Positions 8,017 through 15,745 of a stretch of DNA of 64,000 bases are shown piece after piece (positions within the stretch are counted from its first letter, which is position 1; every line of letters starts with the position of its first letter). The stretch spans positions 62,001-126,000 of the forward strand of contig CBDEGD010000026.1 of NCBI GenBank assembly GCA_965237625.1, in the 5' to 3' direction. The stretch comes from JABDIP01 sp965237625. GTDB taxonomy: Bacteria > Pseudomonadota > Alphaproteobacteria > DSM-16000 > Inquilinaceae. Under the pieces are notes generated by a model. That model was not told the DNA's origin and made no database searches. It saw only the letters and a list, made by a program, of their open reading frames with translations. A program made the translations under genes and the position numbers.

Positions 8017-9065
8017 TCCGGAAAGCCGGGGGCGGGCCTAATTTCCCCGCAGTCGAAACCCCGGCGCGACTTGATCGTCGGACGCAAACGATCCGCCAGC
8101 GTAGCCCGGGCCGTATCGTCCAGCGCACCCACATGGTCCAAGAGGGCGGCCATCGCCACCTCCGACGCCCGTCCGGCGCCATCATCGACCTTCAGGGCGA
8201 TGCCCAGCCCGAGTTCCGGCAGACAGGCGCAATAGACACCCTCCGCGCCGGTCTTGATCAGCGCATTGCCGCCGGTCGCCTCCATCACGACCGTGTCGAA
8301 GCGCTCGGTGCCGGCGACGAAGAATGGCTGTCCGCCCCAGGCTTTGCGGATGCGCAGGGCGGCATCGATGCGGCGCTCCGGCAGATCCTTCGGATCGGCC
8401 AGCCGCGCCATGGCCATGGCCAACGCTCCGATCGGCACGGCGATCGTCGGGATCGAACAGCCATCCAGCCCCCAGGGCGCGTCGCCCAGATTCTGTCCGG
8501 TCATCTGCTCCAAAATGCCCATGATGCGCTGCTGCACCGGGTGGCCGTACAGCCGGTAGTCCTTGGTCGGCTCGCCCAGATGCCGGGCCGTAGCCAGGAA
8601 CCCGGTGTGCTTGCCCGAGCAATTATTGTGCAGGGAAGTCGGCTGTTCGCCGGCTCGGATCAGCACCTCTGCGGCTGGCGCGTAGGATGGTGCATGGGCG
8701 CCGCACTCCAGATCGTCGACGGCGCAGCCTATGCGTTCCAGCCATGCGGCGACGTGCTCGGTATGGCCGGGCTCGCCGCCATGGGAAGCGCAGGCCAGCG
8801 CCAACTCCTCGTCGCTGACGTCGAACGCGTCGGCCGCTCCCGATTCGATCAGGGCGATGGCTTGCAGCGACTTGATGGCAGACCGTGGATAGACCGGCCG
8901 TTGGTAGTCACCCCAATGGGACAGCACCTTGCCGGAGGCATCGACGATGGCGGCGATGCCCCGATGGCGGCTTTCGGGGACAGGCCCGCGGGTGACCTCC
9001 ACCAGCACCGGATCGCCGGCGCCGGCGGGCGGGCCGGAAGGTCTGGAATCGGCGTTGTCTGCCAT
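8013..9065 (-). CDS. Asparaginase, thermolabile-type (AsnA/PF06089 family)
   Basis: A 350-residue protein of the family represented by Rhizobium etli inducible L-asparaginase, which is unrelated to the E. coli type. Recognisable blocks are VTRGPVPESRHRG near the N terminus, YPRSAIKSLQAIALIESGAA (about 60-79), ACASHGGEPGH and the NNCSGKHTGFL segment (about 145-155) with its conserved Ser-Gly-Lys-His. It should hydrolyse asparagine to aspartate and ammonia in the cytosol. It is the first gene of a two-gene unit with the methyltransferase and is divergent from the RNA methylase gene. Confidence 0.88.
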   Translation of the reverse strand: MADNADSRPSGPPAGAGDPVLVEVTRGPVPESRHRGIAAIVDASGKVLSHWGDYQRPVYPRSAIKSLQAIALIESGAADAFDVSDEELALACASHGGEPGHTEHVAAWLERIGCAVDDLECGAHAPSYAPAAEVLIRAGEQPTSLHNNCSGKHTGFLATARHLGEPTKDYRLYGHPVQQRIMGILEQMTGQNLGDAPWGLDGCSIPTIAVPIGALAMAMARLADPKDLPERRIDAALRIRKAWGGQPFFVAGTERFDTVVMEATGGNALIKTGAEGVYCACLPELGLGIALKVDDGAGRASEVAMAALLDHVGALDDTARATLADRLRPTIKSRRGFDCGEIRPAPGFPE

Positions 9066-9172
9066 GGTTCAGATCCATTCGGGAGGAGACGGCACCTTGC
9101 CCCGCCGCACCGGGCTGTGCAAGGTTCCGCGCCCTATAGCATGAGGCGTCGAAAAGGACCGGAGAATCTGCC

Positions 9173-9709
9173 ATGCGCGGCTATTTCGCCATCGGTGTCG
9201 AGGGGATCAGCAAGCCCGCGAATGTCGGCGCGGTGCTGCGCACGGCGCATGCCTTCGGGGCGAGCTTCGTCTTCACCATCGCGCCGGTCGCCGATATCGC
9301 CGGGTTCCGCGCCGCCGACACGGCGCTGACGGCCGGCAGCGTGCCGCTCTACACCTATCCGGATGTGGCGTCGCTCGACCTGCCTCGGGGCTGCAGTCTG
9401 GTCGGTATCGAGCTGATGGATGATGCGGTGGATCTGCCAAGCTTCCGCCACCCTCGCCAAGCCGCCTATGTGCTGGGGCCGGAGCGTGGAGGATTGTCGC
9501 CGGAGCTGGTTGCCCGCTGCGACCATGTGATCAAGATCCCGACCCGGTTCTCGATCAACTTGTCCCTGGCCGGCGCGCTGGTGATGTATGACCGGATGAC
9601 CAGCCTGGGGCGGTTTGCCCAGCGCCCGACCCGTCCCGGCGGCCCGAAAGAGCCCTTGCCGCCGCACATCCATGGTGCGCCGCAGTTCCGCGAACCGAAG
9701 GGGGATTAG
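9173..9709 (+). CDS. SpoU/TrmH-family RNA methyltransferase
   Basis: A 178-residue SPOUT-fold RNA 2'-O-methyltransferase. The three family motifs are present: motif 1 KPANVGAVLRTAHAFGA (about 14-30), motif 2 YVLGPERGGLS (about 99-109) and motif 3 KIPTRFSINLSLAGALVMYD (about 122-141), which together form the knotted SAM pocket. There is no extra N-terminal RNA-binding domain, so it resembles the short TrmL/TrmH type and could act on a tRNA. The exact RNA target cannot be assigned. It is divergent from the asparaginase gene. Confidence 0.88.
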   Translation: MRGYFAIGVEGISKPANVGAVLRTAHAFGASFVFTIAPVADIAGFRAADTALTAGSVPLYTYPDVASLDLPRGCSLVGIELMDDAVDLPSFRHPRQAAYVLGPERGGLSPELVARCDHVIKIPTRFSINLSLAGALVMYDRMTSLGRFAQRPTRPGGPKEPLPPHIHGAPQFREPKGD

Positions 9710-9728
9710 GGCGCGGCAGCGATCCCGA

Positions 9729-9933
9729 CCCTCATACCTCGCCCCTTGTGGGAGAGGTCGGATTGCGAAGCGATCCGGGTGAGCGGTCGCGCGGCGTCGG
9801 CCGCGCATACGACTCTTGTTGTTCGGGAGAGGTATTTCCGCCGGTCGGCGAGCCCCCTCACCCCCCGATCAAGCCGGGGGCAGGCTCTCCCACGGCTTTG
9901 CCGCGGGTCCCTCCCTCTCCCACAGGGAGAGAG
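9729..9933. repeat. Composite dispersed repeat, family C copy 1
   Basis: Two modules fill this gap. The first (9729 to about 9835) has the cccttgtgggagaggt and cgatccgggtgag segments also seen near 41770. The second (about 9853-9933) has the ccccctcacc and gggtccctccctctccc segments shared with 39048-39185 and 42904-43043. No coding potential is seen. Confidence 0.7.
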
Positions 9934-9958
9934 AGATCAATCAGCGGGTCTCAGGAGG

Positions 9959-10645
9959 CTAAAACTTCACGAAGGGGTTCAGCAGGCGGCCCAGCGGTCC
10001 GGTCAGTTTCAGCGGCGCCTGGGTGAGGGTCAGGCATATGCAGTCCTCTCCGGCATCGGCGACCGGACTGTGCCGCACGCTGTCATCGGTGATGTCGATG
10101 TCGCCGCGGGTGAAGTGGCCGCGAGACTCGGAGTAGGCGCCGGTCAGCACCAGGGTGAATTCCGGGCCGTGATGGGTGTGCTCGGGCATCGGCGTGCCGG
10201 CCTTGATCCGCAGCAAGCGGGTCTTCAAATCCGGCCGTCCCGTTGGCACCTCAAGGACGTCCAGCCCCCGCATGGTGCGCCGCCAGGGCAACGGGTCCAG
10301 ACCGCCGCCCAGATAGCTGCGCAAGGGTTCGGGAACCGTAATGGCATCGGGCGACGCCGGCGCACGTGCCAGCTGAGCAGTCGGCGCCTCGCCCTCAATG
10401 CGCGCCATCACCGTTGAAAGCGTATCTTCGGACATCGCCTCGGGAGCGACGTCGTCAAGCAATGCACCGCCGACATCCTCCATCCGTCGCACCGCCGCGC
10501 GGCAGCTTGGGCAATAGGCCAAATGGGTCGCGATCACCAGCGATTCAGGCTCGCTGGTCGTGCCGGACGCGTAATCCATCAGCAGCTCGTCATGCACATG
10601 GTGCAACGGCGGTGGATCGGTCCGGGCCAGGTTGCGGGTCACCAT
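9959..10645 (-). CDS. chrR: ChrR-family anti-sigma factor with cupin domain
   Basis: A 228-residue zinc-dependent anti-sigma factor. The N-terminal anti-sigma domain has HHVHDELLMDYASG (residues 15-28) and the zinc-binding HLAYCPSC with H41, C45 and C48. The C-terminal part (about 110-220) is a cupin, with EHTHHGPEFTLVLTG holding candidate metal ligands. In Rhodobacter sphaeroides, ChrR holds the group IV sigma factor RpoE inactive and releases it in response to singlet oxygen or organic hydroperoxides. The gene starts one base after the stop of the sigma gene (TGAGATG arrangement), so they form one operon. Confidence 0.9.
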   Translation of the reverse strand: MVTRNLARTDPPPLHHVHDELLMDYASGTTSEPESLVIATHLAYCPSCRAAVRRMEDVGGALLDDVAPEAMSEDTLSTVMARIEGEAPTAQLARAPASPDAITVPEPLRSYLGGGLDPLPWRRTMRGLDVLEVPTGRPDLKTRLLRIKAGTPMPEHTHHGPEFTLVLTGAYSESRGHFTRGDIDITDDSVRHSPVADAGEDCICLTLTQAPLKLTGPLGRLLNPFVKF

Positions 10646-10646
10646 C

Positions 10647-11231
10647 TCAACGATCCTTCAGGCTCTTGCGCAGCCGTGCCAACGCAAGGCGAACGCGTGA
10701 TTTCACCGTGCCGAGCGGCATATCGCAGCGTTGGGCGATCTCGCTGTGCGGCAGGTCATCAAAATAGGCCAGCCTCAGAATCTCCCGCTGCTCGGCCGGC
10801 AGGCCGGTCAGGGCAGCATGCAACTGCTTGGAGTCCTGTACCGATTCGACAACGTGGTCGACCGCCGGCTCGGCATCCGGCACCAGGGCCGGATCTTCCG
10901 GATCGAATTCCGGGCGGCGTTCCCGCCGGATCATGTCGATCCGCTTGTTACGGGCGATCGTGAATACCCAGGTACTGGCGCTGGCCTGGGCCGGGTCGAA
11001 TGTTTCCGCCCGTCGCCACAAGTTCACCATGACCTCCTGCACCACCTCCTCGGCCGTGACGGCGTCGCAGCCGCCGCGCATCAGATAGGCCTTCAGCCGT
11101 GGTGCGAAATGGGAGAACAGCCCGGCGAAGGCGACACGGTCGCGCCGGCGTCCCACCGCCACGACCAGATCGCTGAGGGAAGGCGCATTGCCATCGCCGG
11201 ACGATGCACGCTTACTGGAGGTGACGGTCAT
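10647..11231 (-). CDS. rpoE: ECF RNA polymerase sigma factor, ChrR-regulated RpoE type
   Basis: A 194-residue ECF sigma factor. Region 2 spans about residues 30-100, including the AEEVVQEVMVNLWRR core and the STWVFTIARNKRIDMIRRE -10-reading segment. Region 4 (about 135-190) contains LPAEQREILRLAYFDDLPHS and the helix-turn-helix IAQRCDMPLGTVKSRVRLAL. Together with the following chrR gene it matches the photooxidative-stress sigma/anti-sigma pair. I chose the ATG at 11231 because the frame upstream of it reads arginine/proline-rich and because it leaves room for the promoter at 11338-11367. Confidence 0.9.
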   Translation of the reverse strand: MTVTSSKRASSGDGNAPSLSDLVVAVGRRRDRVAFAGLFSHFAPRLKAYLMRGGCDAVTAEEVVQEVMVNLWRRAETFDPAQASASTWVFTIARNKRIDMIRRERRPEFDPEDPALVPDAEPAVDHVVESVQDSKQLHAALTGLPAEQREILRLAYFDDLPHSEIAQRCDMPLGTVKSRVRLALARLRKSLKDR

Positions 11232-11337
11232 GTCGCCATTGAACGCCAACCCGCGCCGGCCGACAAGCGGCGGTGGTAGACGCCGCCGGCCTTGGGCCGT
11301 TGCGTCCGCATATGCCTGGACGTGATCCATTTCACGG

Positions 11338-11367
11338 TCTATACGCGGAGCGTCGGCCGGCGGATCA
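11338..11367 (-). promoter_or_regulatory. Probable sigma-E (ECF) autoregulatory promoter of the sigma-chrR operon
   Basis: On the minus strand TGATCC (11367-11362) is followed after exactly 18 bases by TATAGA (11343-11338). This closely resembles the published R. sphaeroides RpoE consensus, TGATCC with a spacer of about 18 bases and a TAAGA-like -10. It lies about 100 bp upstream of the sigma gene start, as expected for autoregulation of this type of operon. Confidence 0.65.
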
Positions 11368-11380
11368 CCGGCTCCTCAAA

Positions 11381-11397
11381 ATCGTCAAATTGACGAT
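11381..11397. promoter_or_regulatory. 17-bp perfect palindrome between divergent genes
   Basis: atcgtcaaattgacgat is a perfect palindrome around a central base. It sits between the sigma factor promoter and the IalB-family gene and contains a TTGACG that could serve as a -35 element for the plus-strand gene. It is a candidate operator; the protein that would bind it is unknown. Confidence 0.45.
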
Positions 11398-11480
11398 CTA
11401 CCAATCGGGTCTGAAGCCTTCCGTCGATTCGGCCATGCCGGGCCGCGGGGGCTAAAAACGTCGAACTGCAGGTTGGCTCA

Positions 11481-12008
11481 ATGAAGACGCTGTTTCGAAT
11501 CGCTCTCGCCGTCGCCCTCGTGACCCTTGTGCAGACCGGTCATGGCCTGACTCCGGCCTCGGCACAGGAACCCGAGCATCTTGACATCCATCGCGACTGG
11601 CACACCTACACCTACCGGGAAAACAACAATCTGGTTTGCTACATGGTCAGCAAGCCAACTAAGGAAGAAGGCGAATACAGCCAGCGTGGCGACGTCTATA
11701 TGCTGGTCACCCACCGCCCGGCCGAAGCCTCCCGCGACGTCATCAGTGTGATTACCGGCTATGCCTATCGCCCCGAATCCGACGCTGCCGTTTCGGTCGG
11801 CGACAGTCTCTTCGACCTGTTCACCAGCCAAGACACCGCCTGGGCGCGCGATCCGACGACCGATTCCCTGATGATCACGGCCATGAAGGCAGGCACCAGC
11901 ATGACGGTGAAGGGAACGTCCACCCGTGGCACCCTGACGACCGACACTTACAGCCTTCTCGGCTTCACCGCGGCCTACAATCAGATCAGCCGGACCTGCG
12001 GGCAATAG
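11481..12008 (+). CDS. Invasion-associated locus B (IalB) family protein
   Basis: A 175-residue exported protein. Residues 1-28 form a Sec signal peptide ending near ASA-QE. The mature part fits the IalB family (PF06776): an early Cys in NNLVCYMVSKP, the THRPAEASRDVISVITGYAY block, a central AWARDP, the repeated MTVKGTSTRGTLTTDTYSL segment and a terminal ISRTCG, leaving two cysteines that could form a disulphide. IalB is named after a Bartonella gene for red-cell invasion, but family members occur widely in free-living alphaproteobacteria and their function is unknown. It is divergent from the sigma-chrR operon. Confidence 0.88.
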   Translation: MKTLFRIALAVALVTLVQTGHGLTPASAQEPEHLDIHRDWHTYTYRENNNLVCYMVSKPTKEEGEYSQRGDVYMLVTHRPAEASRDVISVITGYAYRPESDAAVSVGDSLFDLFTSQDTAWARDPTTDSLMITAMKAGTSMTVKGTSTRGTLTTDTYSLLGFTAAYNQISRTCGQ

Positions 12009-12127
12009 GCCTCGTTGCCCGGTGAGGTCGGTCCCGCGCTGACACTGCGCTCGGTTGCCGCGCCAGGTGCGTCATCGCCGTTTCCATCAGCGCATGTCTT
12101 TGGCGGTGTTGCCTGCTATAAGGCGGC

Positions 12128-13257
12128 ATGAGCATCGCAAGCCACGCCGCCATCTTCGCGGCGCCGACCGCCGACGGGCGTAAGAACCTCGTCGGGCTTA
12201 CCCTGGACGAGCTGTCCGCCGAGATGGCGGCGCAGGGCGAAAAGCCGTTCCGCGCCCGGCAGCTCTGGCAGTGGATCTACGCCCGCGGCGCCACCGATTT
12301 CGATCAGATGAGCAACCTGGCCAAGGCGTTCCGTGCGCGCCTCACCGAGCAATACGCGATCGTCCGCCCGGCCGTCTCGCGGGCGCAGCAATCGGTGGAT
12401 GGCACCCATAAATGGCTTCTGCGTCTCGTCGACGGGCAGGAGGTCGAGGCGGTGCACATTCCCGAGACCGATCGCGGCGCGCTGTGCGTCTCGTCCCAGG
12501 TCGGCTGCACCCTCACCTGCCGGTTCTGCCATACCGGCACCCAGCGGCTGGTACGCAATCTGGAGGCCTCGGAGATCCTCGGGGCAGATGATGTTCGCCC
12601 GGGATGCGCTGGATGAATGGCGCAAGCCCCATGCGGAGCGGCTGTTCACCAACGTCGTCATGATGGGCATGGGCGAGCCGCTCTACAATTACGACAATGT
12701 GGCCAAGGCGCTCACCATCGCCATGGACCCGGACGGCATCGCCCTGTCACGCCGCCGGATCACCCTGTCGACCTCGGGCCTGGTGCCGATGATCCGGCAA
12801 TGCGGCGAGGATCTCGGGGTCAATCTGGCGATCAGCCTGCATGCGGTCACCGATGAGCTGCGCAACGAGTTGGTGCCGCTGAACAAGCGCCACCCCCATC
12901 GCCGAGCTTTTGCAGGCCTGCCGTGACTATCCCGGCTCCAGCAACGCCCGCCGCATCACCTTCGAATATGTGATGCTGAAGGGCGTCAACGACAGTATCA
13001 CCGACGCCCATGCGCTGGTCCGGCTGCTCAAGGGCATCCCGGTCAAGGTCAATCTGATCCCGTTCAACCCGTGGCCCGGCGCGCCTTACGAATGCTCCAG
13101 CAACAACGCGATCCGCCGGTTTTCCGAGATCGTGATGGCGGCCGGCTATTCCAGCCCGGTCCGCACTCCGCGCGGCCAGGACATCATGGCCGCCTGCGGC
13201 CAGTTGAAGAGCGACAGCGTGCGGGAGCGCCGGACCCTGCCTGAATCAGTACGCTAG
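12128..13257 (+). pseudogene. rlmN: RlmN, 23S rRNA (A2503-C2)/tRNA methyltransferase, broken by two +1 frameshifts
   Basis: Joined across two shifts, this is a full-length RlmN of about 375 residues: an N-terminal KPFRARQLWQWIYARG domain, the radical-SAM cluster CTLTCRFC, the MMGMGEPLYNYDNV segment and the C-terminal catalytic Cys in DIMAACGQL. RlmN uses a 4Fe-4S cluster and SAM to methylate adenine 2503 of 23S rRNA and A37 of some tRNAs. The first shift is at the GGGG run 12581-12584 (EILG then QMMFARDALDEW needs GGG). The second is at the CCCCC run 12893-12897 (NKRHP then IAELLQACRD needs one C fewer). Both are single extra bases in homopolymers, so sequencing error is at least as likely as real gene loss. 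Confidence 0.9.
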
Positions 13258-13298
13258 GACCAACGGCGGTCCCGCAGATATCGTCGCCCTTTTCCCTG

Positions 13299-13445
13299 CG
13301 TCGTCCCCGGACTTGATCCGGGGACCCACTTCTCAGCCGTCGTCGACCATCGAGTTCCGGGTCCAATTGGTGGCCTGGTCGCCCTCGCCAATGCGAAGTG
13401 GCGCTGTCGGCACAATGGGTCCCCGGATCAAGTCCGGGGACGACG
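13299..13445. repeat. Dispersed inverted-repeat element, family A copy 3
   Basis: A 147-bp element nearly identical over its whole length to the reverse complement of 3753-3900. A partial copy of one arm, taggatcaagtccggggaca, follows near 13512-13531. The rest of the gap up to 13680 holds no gene I can support. Confidence 0.85.
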
Positions 13446-13690
13446 AAAAGAGAGGATCGCGGCAGGGTGAAGCGACACAGGAACCGCAGCCGGCCACACT
13501 GTGTGAATCCAGTAGGATCAAGTCCGGGGACAACGCAAGGGAGGGGATGGCGCCCGGCGCATCGTGATTCATCCGTTGTGCGGGAAATCACGGTGGAGTC
13601 ACGTGGGCGCTGCCAGGCTGCGGTCGGAATAAGATCGACCAACGCCACCGGCCACCACCCAGGGTCGGGGCCAGCCGACGGGATGCCGCA

Positions 13691-14243
13691 ATGTTGTCCA
13701 GCCGATCCATTCGCCCTGTTCCCCTTTTCGCGATGCTCGGCGGGGGCGTCGGGAATCGCCACGGTCGCCATCCTGAGCCTGAAGCCGGACTGGCAGGTAT
13801 CGATCCCGGTAGGGCCAGACATCTGGCCCCTATCGGTGGTTCCGGGCCTGGTGTTCGGCTTCGTCATCGGATTGGCCCTGTTGCAGCGCGGGCGGGCGTC
13901 GCCGGCGGCATTCGTCGGCTATGTCATAGCCGCCACGCTATGCAATCTCGCCGCCGTTACTCTGACCACCGACGTCTTGATCGATATCTTGGACTCGGGC
14001 TGGATGGCGGGGGTTCTCGCCGGCCTGTTCGGAAGCGCCTGTCTGACCGCCTGCGCGCTGGCGCTGTTGCCGGTTGCGCGAAAAACCGGACCGGCGGTAC
14101 TGACGGTGCTGGCGGGCGGCTTTTTCGGCGCGCTGCTCGGCCCGGCCATCGCCACAGACGGCCTGTTCTGGTGGTTCGTGTTCTACGGCATCTGGCAGTC
14201 GGGCTACGCCGCCAGCCTCGGCACCGCTTTGCCGAGCCGGTGA
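13691..14243 (+). CDS. Small integral membrane protein of unknown function, probably frameshifted
   Basis: The protein has about five hydrophobic helices (SVVPGLVFGFVIGLALL, FVGYVIAATLCNLAAVTL, MAGVLAGLFGSACLTACALA and so on) and no recognised domain. The frame ending at 14243 is clearly coding from about 13752. Upstream, the better N terminus (MLSSRSIRPVPLFAMLGGGV, from 13691) lies in another frame and joins GIATVAILSL if one G is removed from the run at 13742-13746 or 13751-13753. Without a shift, an ATG at 13682 gives a cysteine-rich, less membrane-like start. It precedes argG on the same strand. Confidence 0.55.
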
Positions 14244-14348
14244 GCGGGCGGACGAGCCAAAGGCTTTTGTCTCCGGCCGCTTGCCGTTCCACGCCCTTCG
14301 CCCTAAGGTGCCGCGCTTTTTCAAGGTGGGCATCGGGATAAAAAGAAC

Positions 14349-15569
14349 ATGAGCGGCGACGTCAAGAAGGTGGTGCTGGCCTATTCCGGCGGGCTCGATA
14401 CCTCGGTCATCCTGCGCTGGCTGCAGGAAACCTATCAATGCGAGGTGGTGACCTTCACCGCCGATCTGGGCCAGGGCGAGGAGTTGGAGCCGGCGCGCAA
14501 GAAGGCCGAGATGTTCGGCATCAAGCCCGAGAACATCTATATCGACGATCTGCGCGACGAATTCGTCCGCGATTTCGTGTTCCCGATGTTCCGCGCCAAC
14601 GCGCTGTATGAAGGCACCTATCTGCTCGGCACCTCCATCGCCCGTCCCCTGATCGCCAAGCGGCAGATCGAGATCGCCCGGGAGGTCGGCGCCGACGCGG
14701 TGTGCCATGGCGCCACCGGCAAGGGCAACGATCAGGTCCGCTTCGAACTCGGCTATTATGCGCTGAAGCCGGATATCACGGTCATCGCCCCCTGGCGGGA
14801 ATGGGACCTGAACAGCCGCACCAAACTGCTGGCCTATGCCGAGGAGCGGCAGATTCCGATCGCCAAGGACAAATACGGCGAGGCGCCGTACTCCACCGAC
14901 GCCAACCTTCTGCACATCTCCTATGAGGGCAAGGCGTTGGAGGATCCTTGGCTCGAACCGGACGAGTCCATGTTCACCCGAAGCGTCAGCCCCGAGGCGG
15001 CGCCGGACACGCCGACCTATGTGGAGATCGAGTTCAAGGCGGGCGATGCGGTCGCGGTCGATGGCGTGGCTCTGTCTCCGGCGTCGCTGCTGACCAGGCT
15101 GAACGAGAAGGCCGGGTCCAACGGGATCGGCCGGCTCGACCTGGTGGAGAACCGCTTCGTCGGCATGAAGAGCCGTGGTGTCTATGAGACCCCGGGCGGA
15201 ACGATCCTGCTGGTGGCGCATCGGGCGCTGGAATCGATCACCCTGGACCGCAATGCCGGGCACCTGAAGGACGATCTGATGCCGCGTTACGCGGAGCTGA
15301 TCTACAACGGATTCTGGTTTTCGCCGGAGCGTGAGGCGCTGCAGGCGCTGATCGACAAGACGCAGGAGTTGGTCAACGGCACCGTCCGGCTGAAGCTCTA
15401 CAAGGGCAACGTCATCGTCGTCGGCCGCAAGAGCCCGAACAGCCTGTACAGTCTGGAGCATGTGACCTTCGAGGAAGACGAAGTCTATGACCAGCGCGAC
15501 GCCGAGGGCTTCATCAAGCTCAACGCGCTGCGCTTGCGGCTGGCGGCGATGGAGCGCGGCGAAGGGTAA
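14349..15569 (+). CDS. argG: Argininosuccinate synthase
   Basis: A 406-residue cytosolic enzyme of arginine synthesis that joins citrulline and aspartate at the cost of ATP. The ATP-binding PP-motif AYSGGLDTS is at residues 10-18. The citrulline/aspartate site blocks GTSIARPLIAKRQIEIA and CHGATGKGNDQVRFEL are intact, as is the DANLLHISYEGKALEDP segment. Length and start are normal for the family. It is transcribed alone, with no argH next to it, and a family B repeat follows it. Confidence 0.97.
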   Translation: MSGDVKKVVLAYSGGLDTSVILRWLQETYQCEVVTFTADLGQGEELEPARKKAEMFGIKPENIYIDDLRDEFVRDFVFPMFRANALYEGTYLLGTSIARPLIAKRQIEIAREVGADAVCHGATGKGNDQVRFELGYYALKPDITVIAPWREWDLNSRTKLLAYAEERQIPIAKDKYGEAPYSTDANLLHISYEGKALEDPWLEPDESMFTRSVSPEAAPDTPTYVEIEFKAGDAVAVDGVALSPASLLTRLNEKAGSNGIGRLDLVENRFVGMKSRGVYETPGGTILLVAHRALESITLDRNAGHLKDDLMPRYAELIYNGFWFSPEREALQALIDKTQELVNGTVRLKLYKGNVIVVGRKSPNSLYSLEHVTFEEDEVYDQRDAEGFIKLNALRLRLAAMERGEG

Positions 15570-15616
15570 GTGCCGACGGTAATCTGCACTTGGCGCGAAC
15601 CGCCATATGACACCAT

Positions 15617-15695
15617 CGTCATTCCCGCGAGGGCGGGAATCTCGATGAGATCAACGCTCTGGCGTCTCTAGATTCCCGCCGTCGCGGGAATGACG
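15617..15695. repeat. Dispersed inverted-repeat element, family B copy 1
   Basis: Inverted arms cgtcattcccgcgagggcgg (from 15617) and its near complement ending in cgcgggaatgacg (15695), separated by about 30 bp. The same arms occur at 37631-37722. Elements with this sequence are common in proteobacterial intergenic regions. Confidence 0.85.
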
Positions 15696-15745
15696 ATTAT
15701 TGGTATTGGCATGCTGCGGGTACCGGGGGTGAGGCGGGGCATGAC

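Noticed and set aside
11323..11328. TGATCC on the plus strand as a second ECF promoter for the IalB gene
   Set aside because: No -10-like sequence follows at about 18 bases; the minus-strand site is much better.
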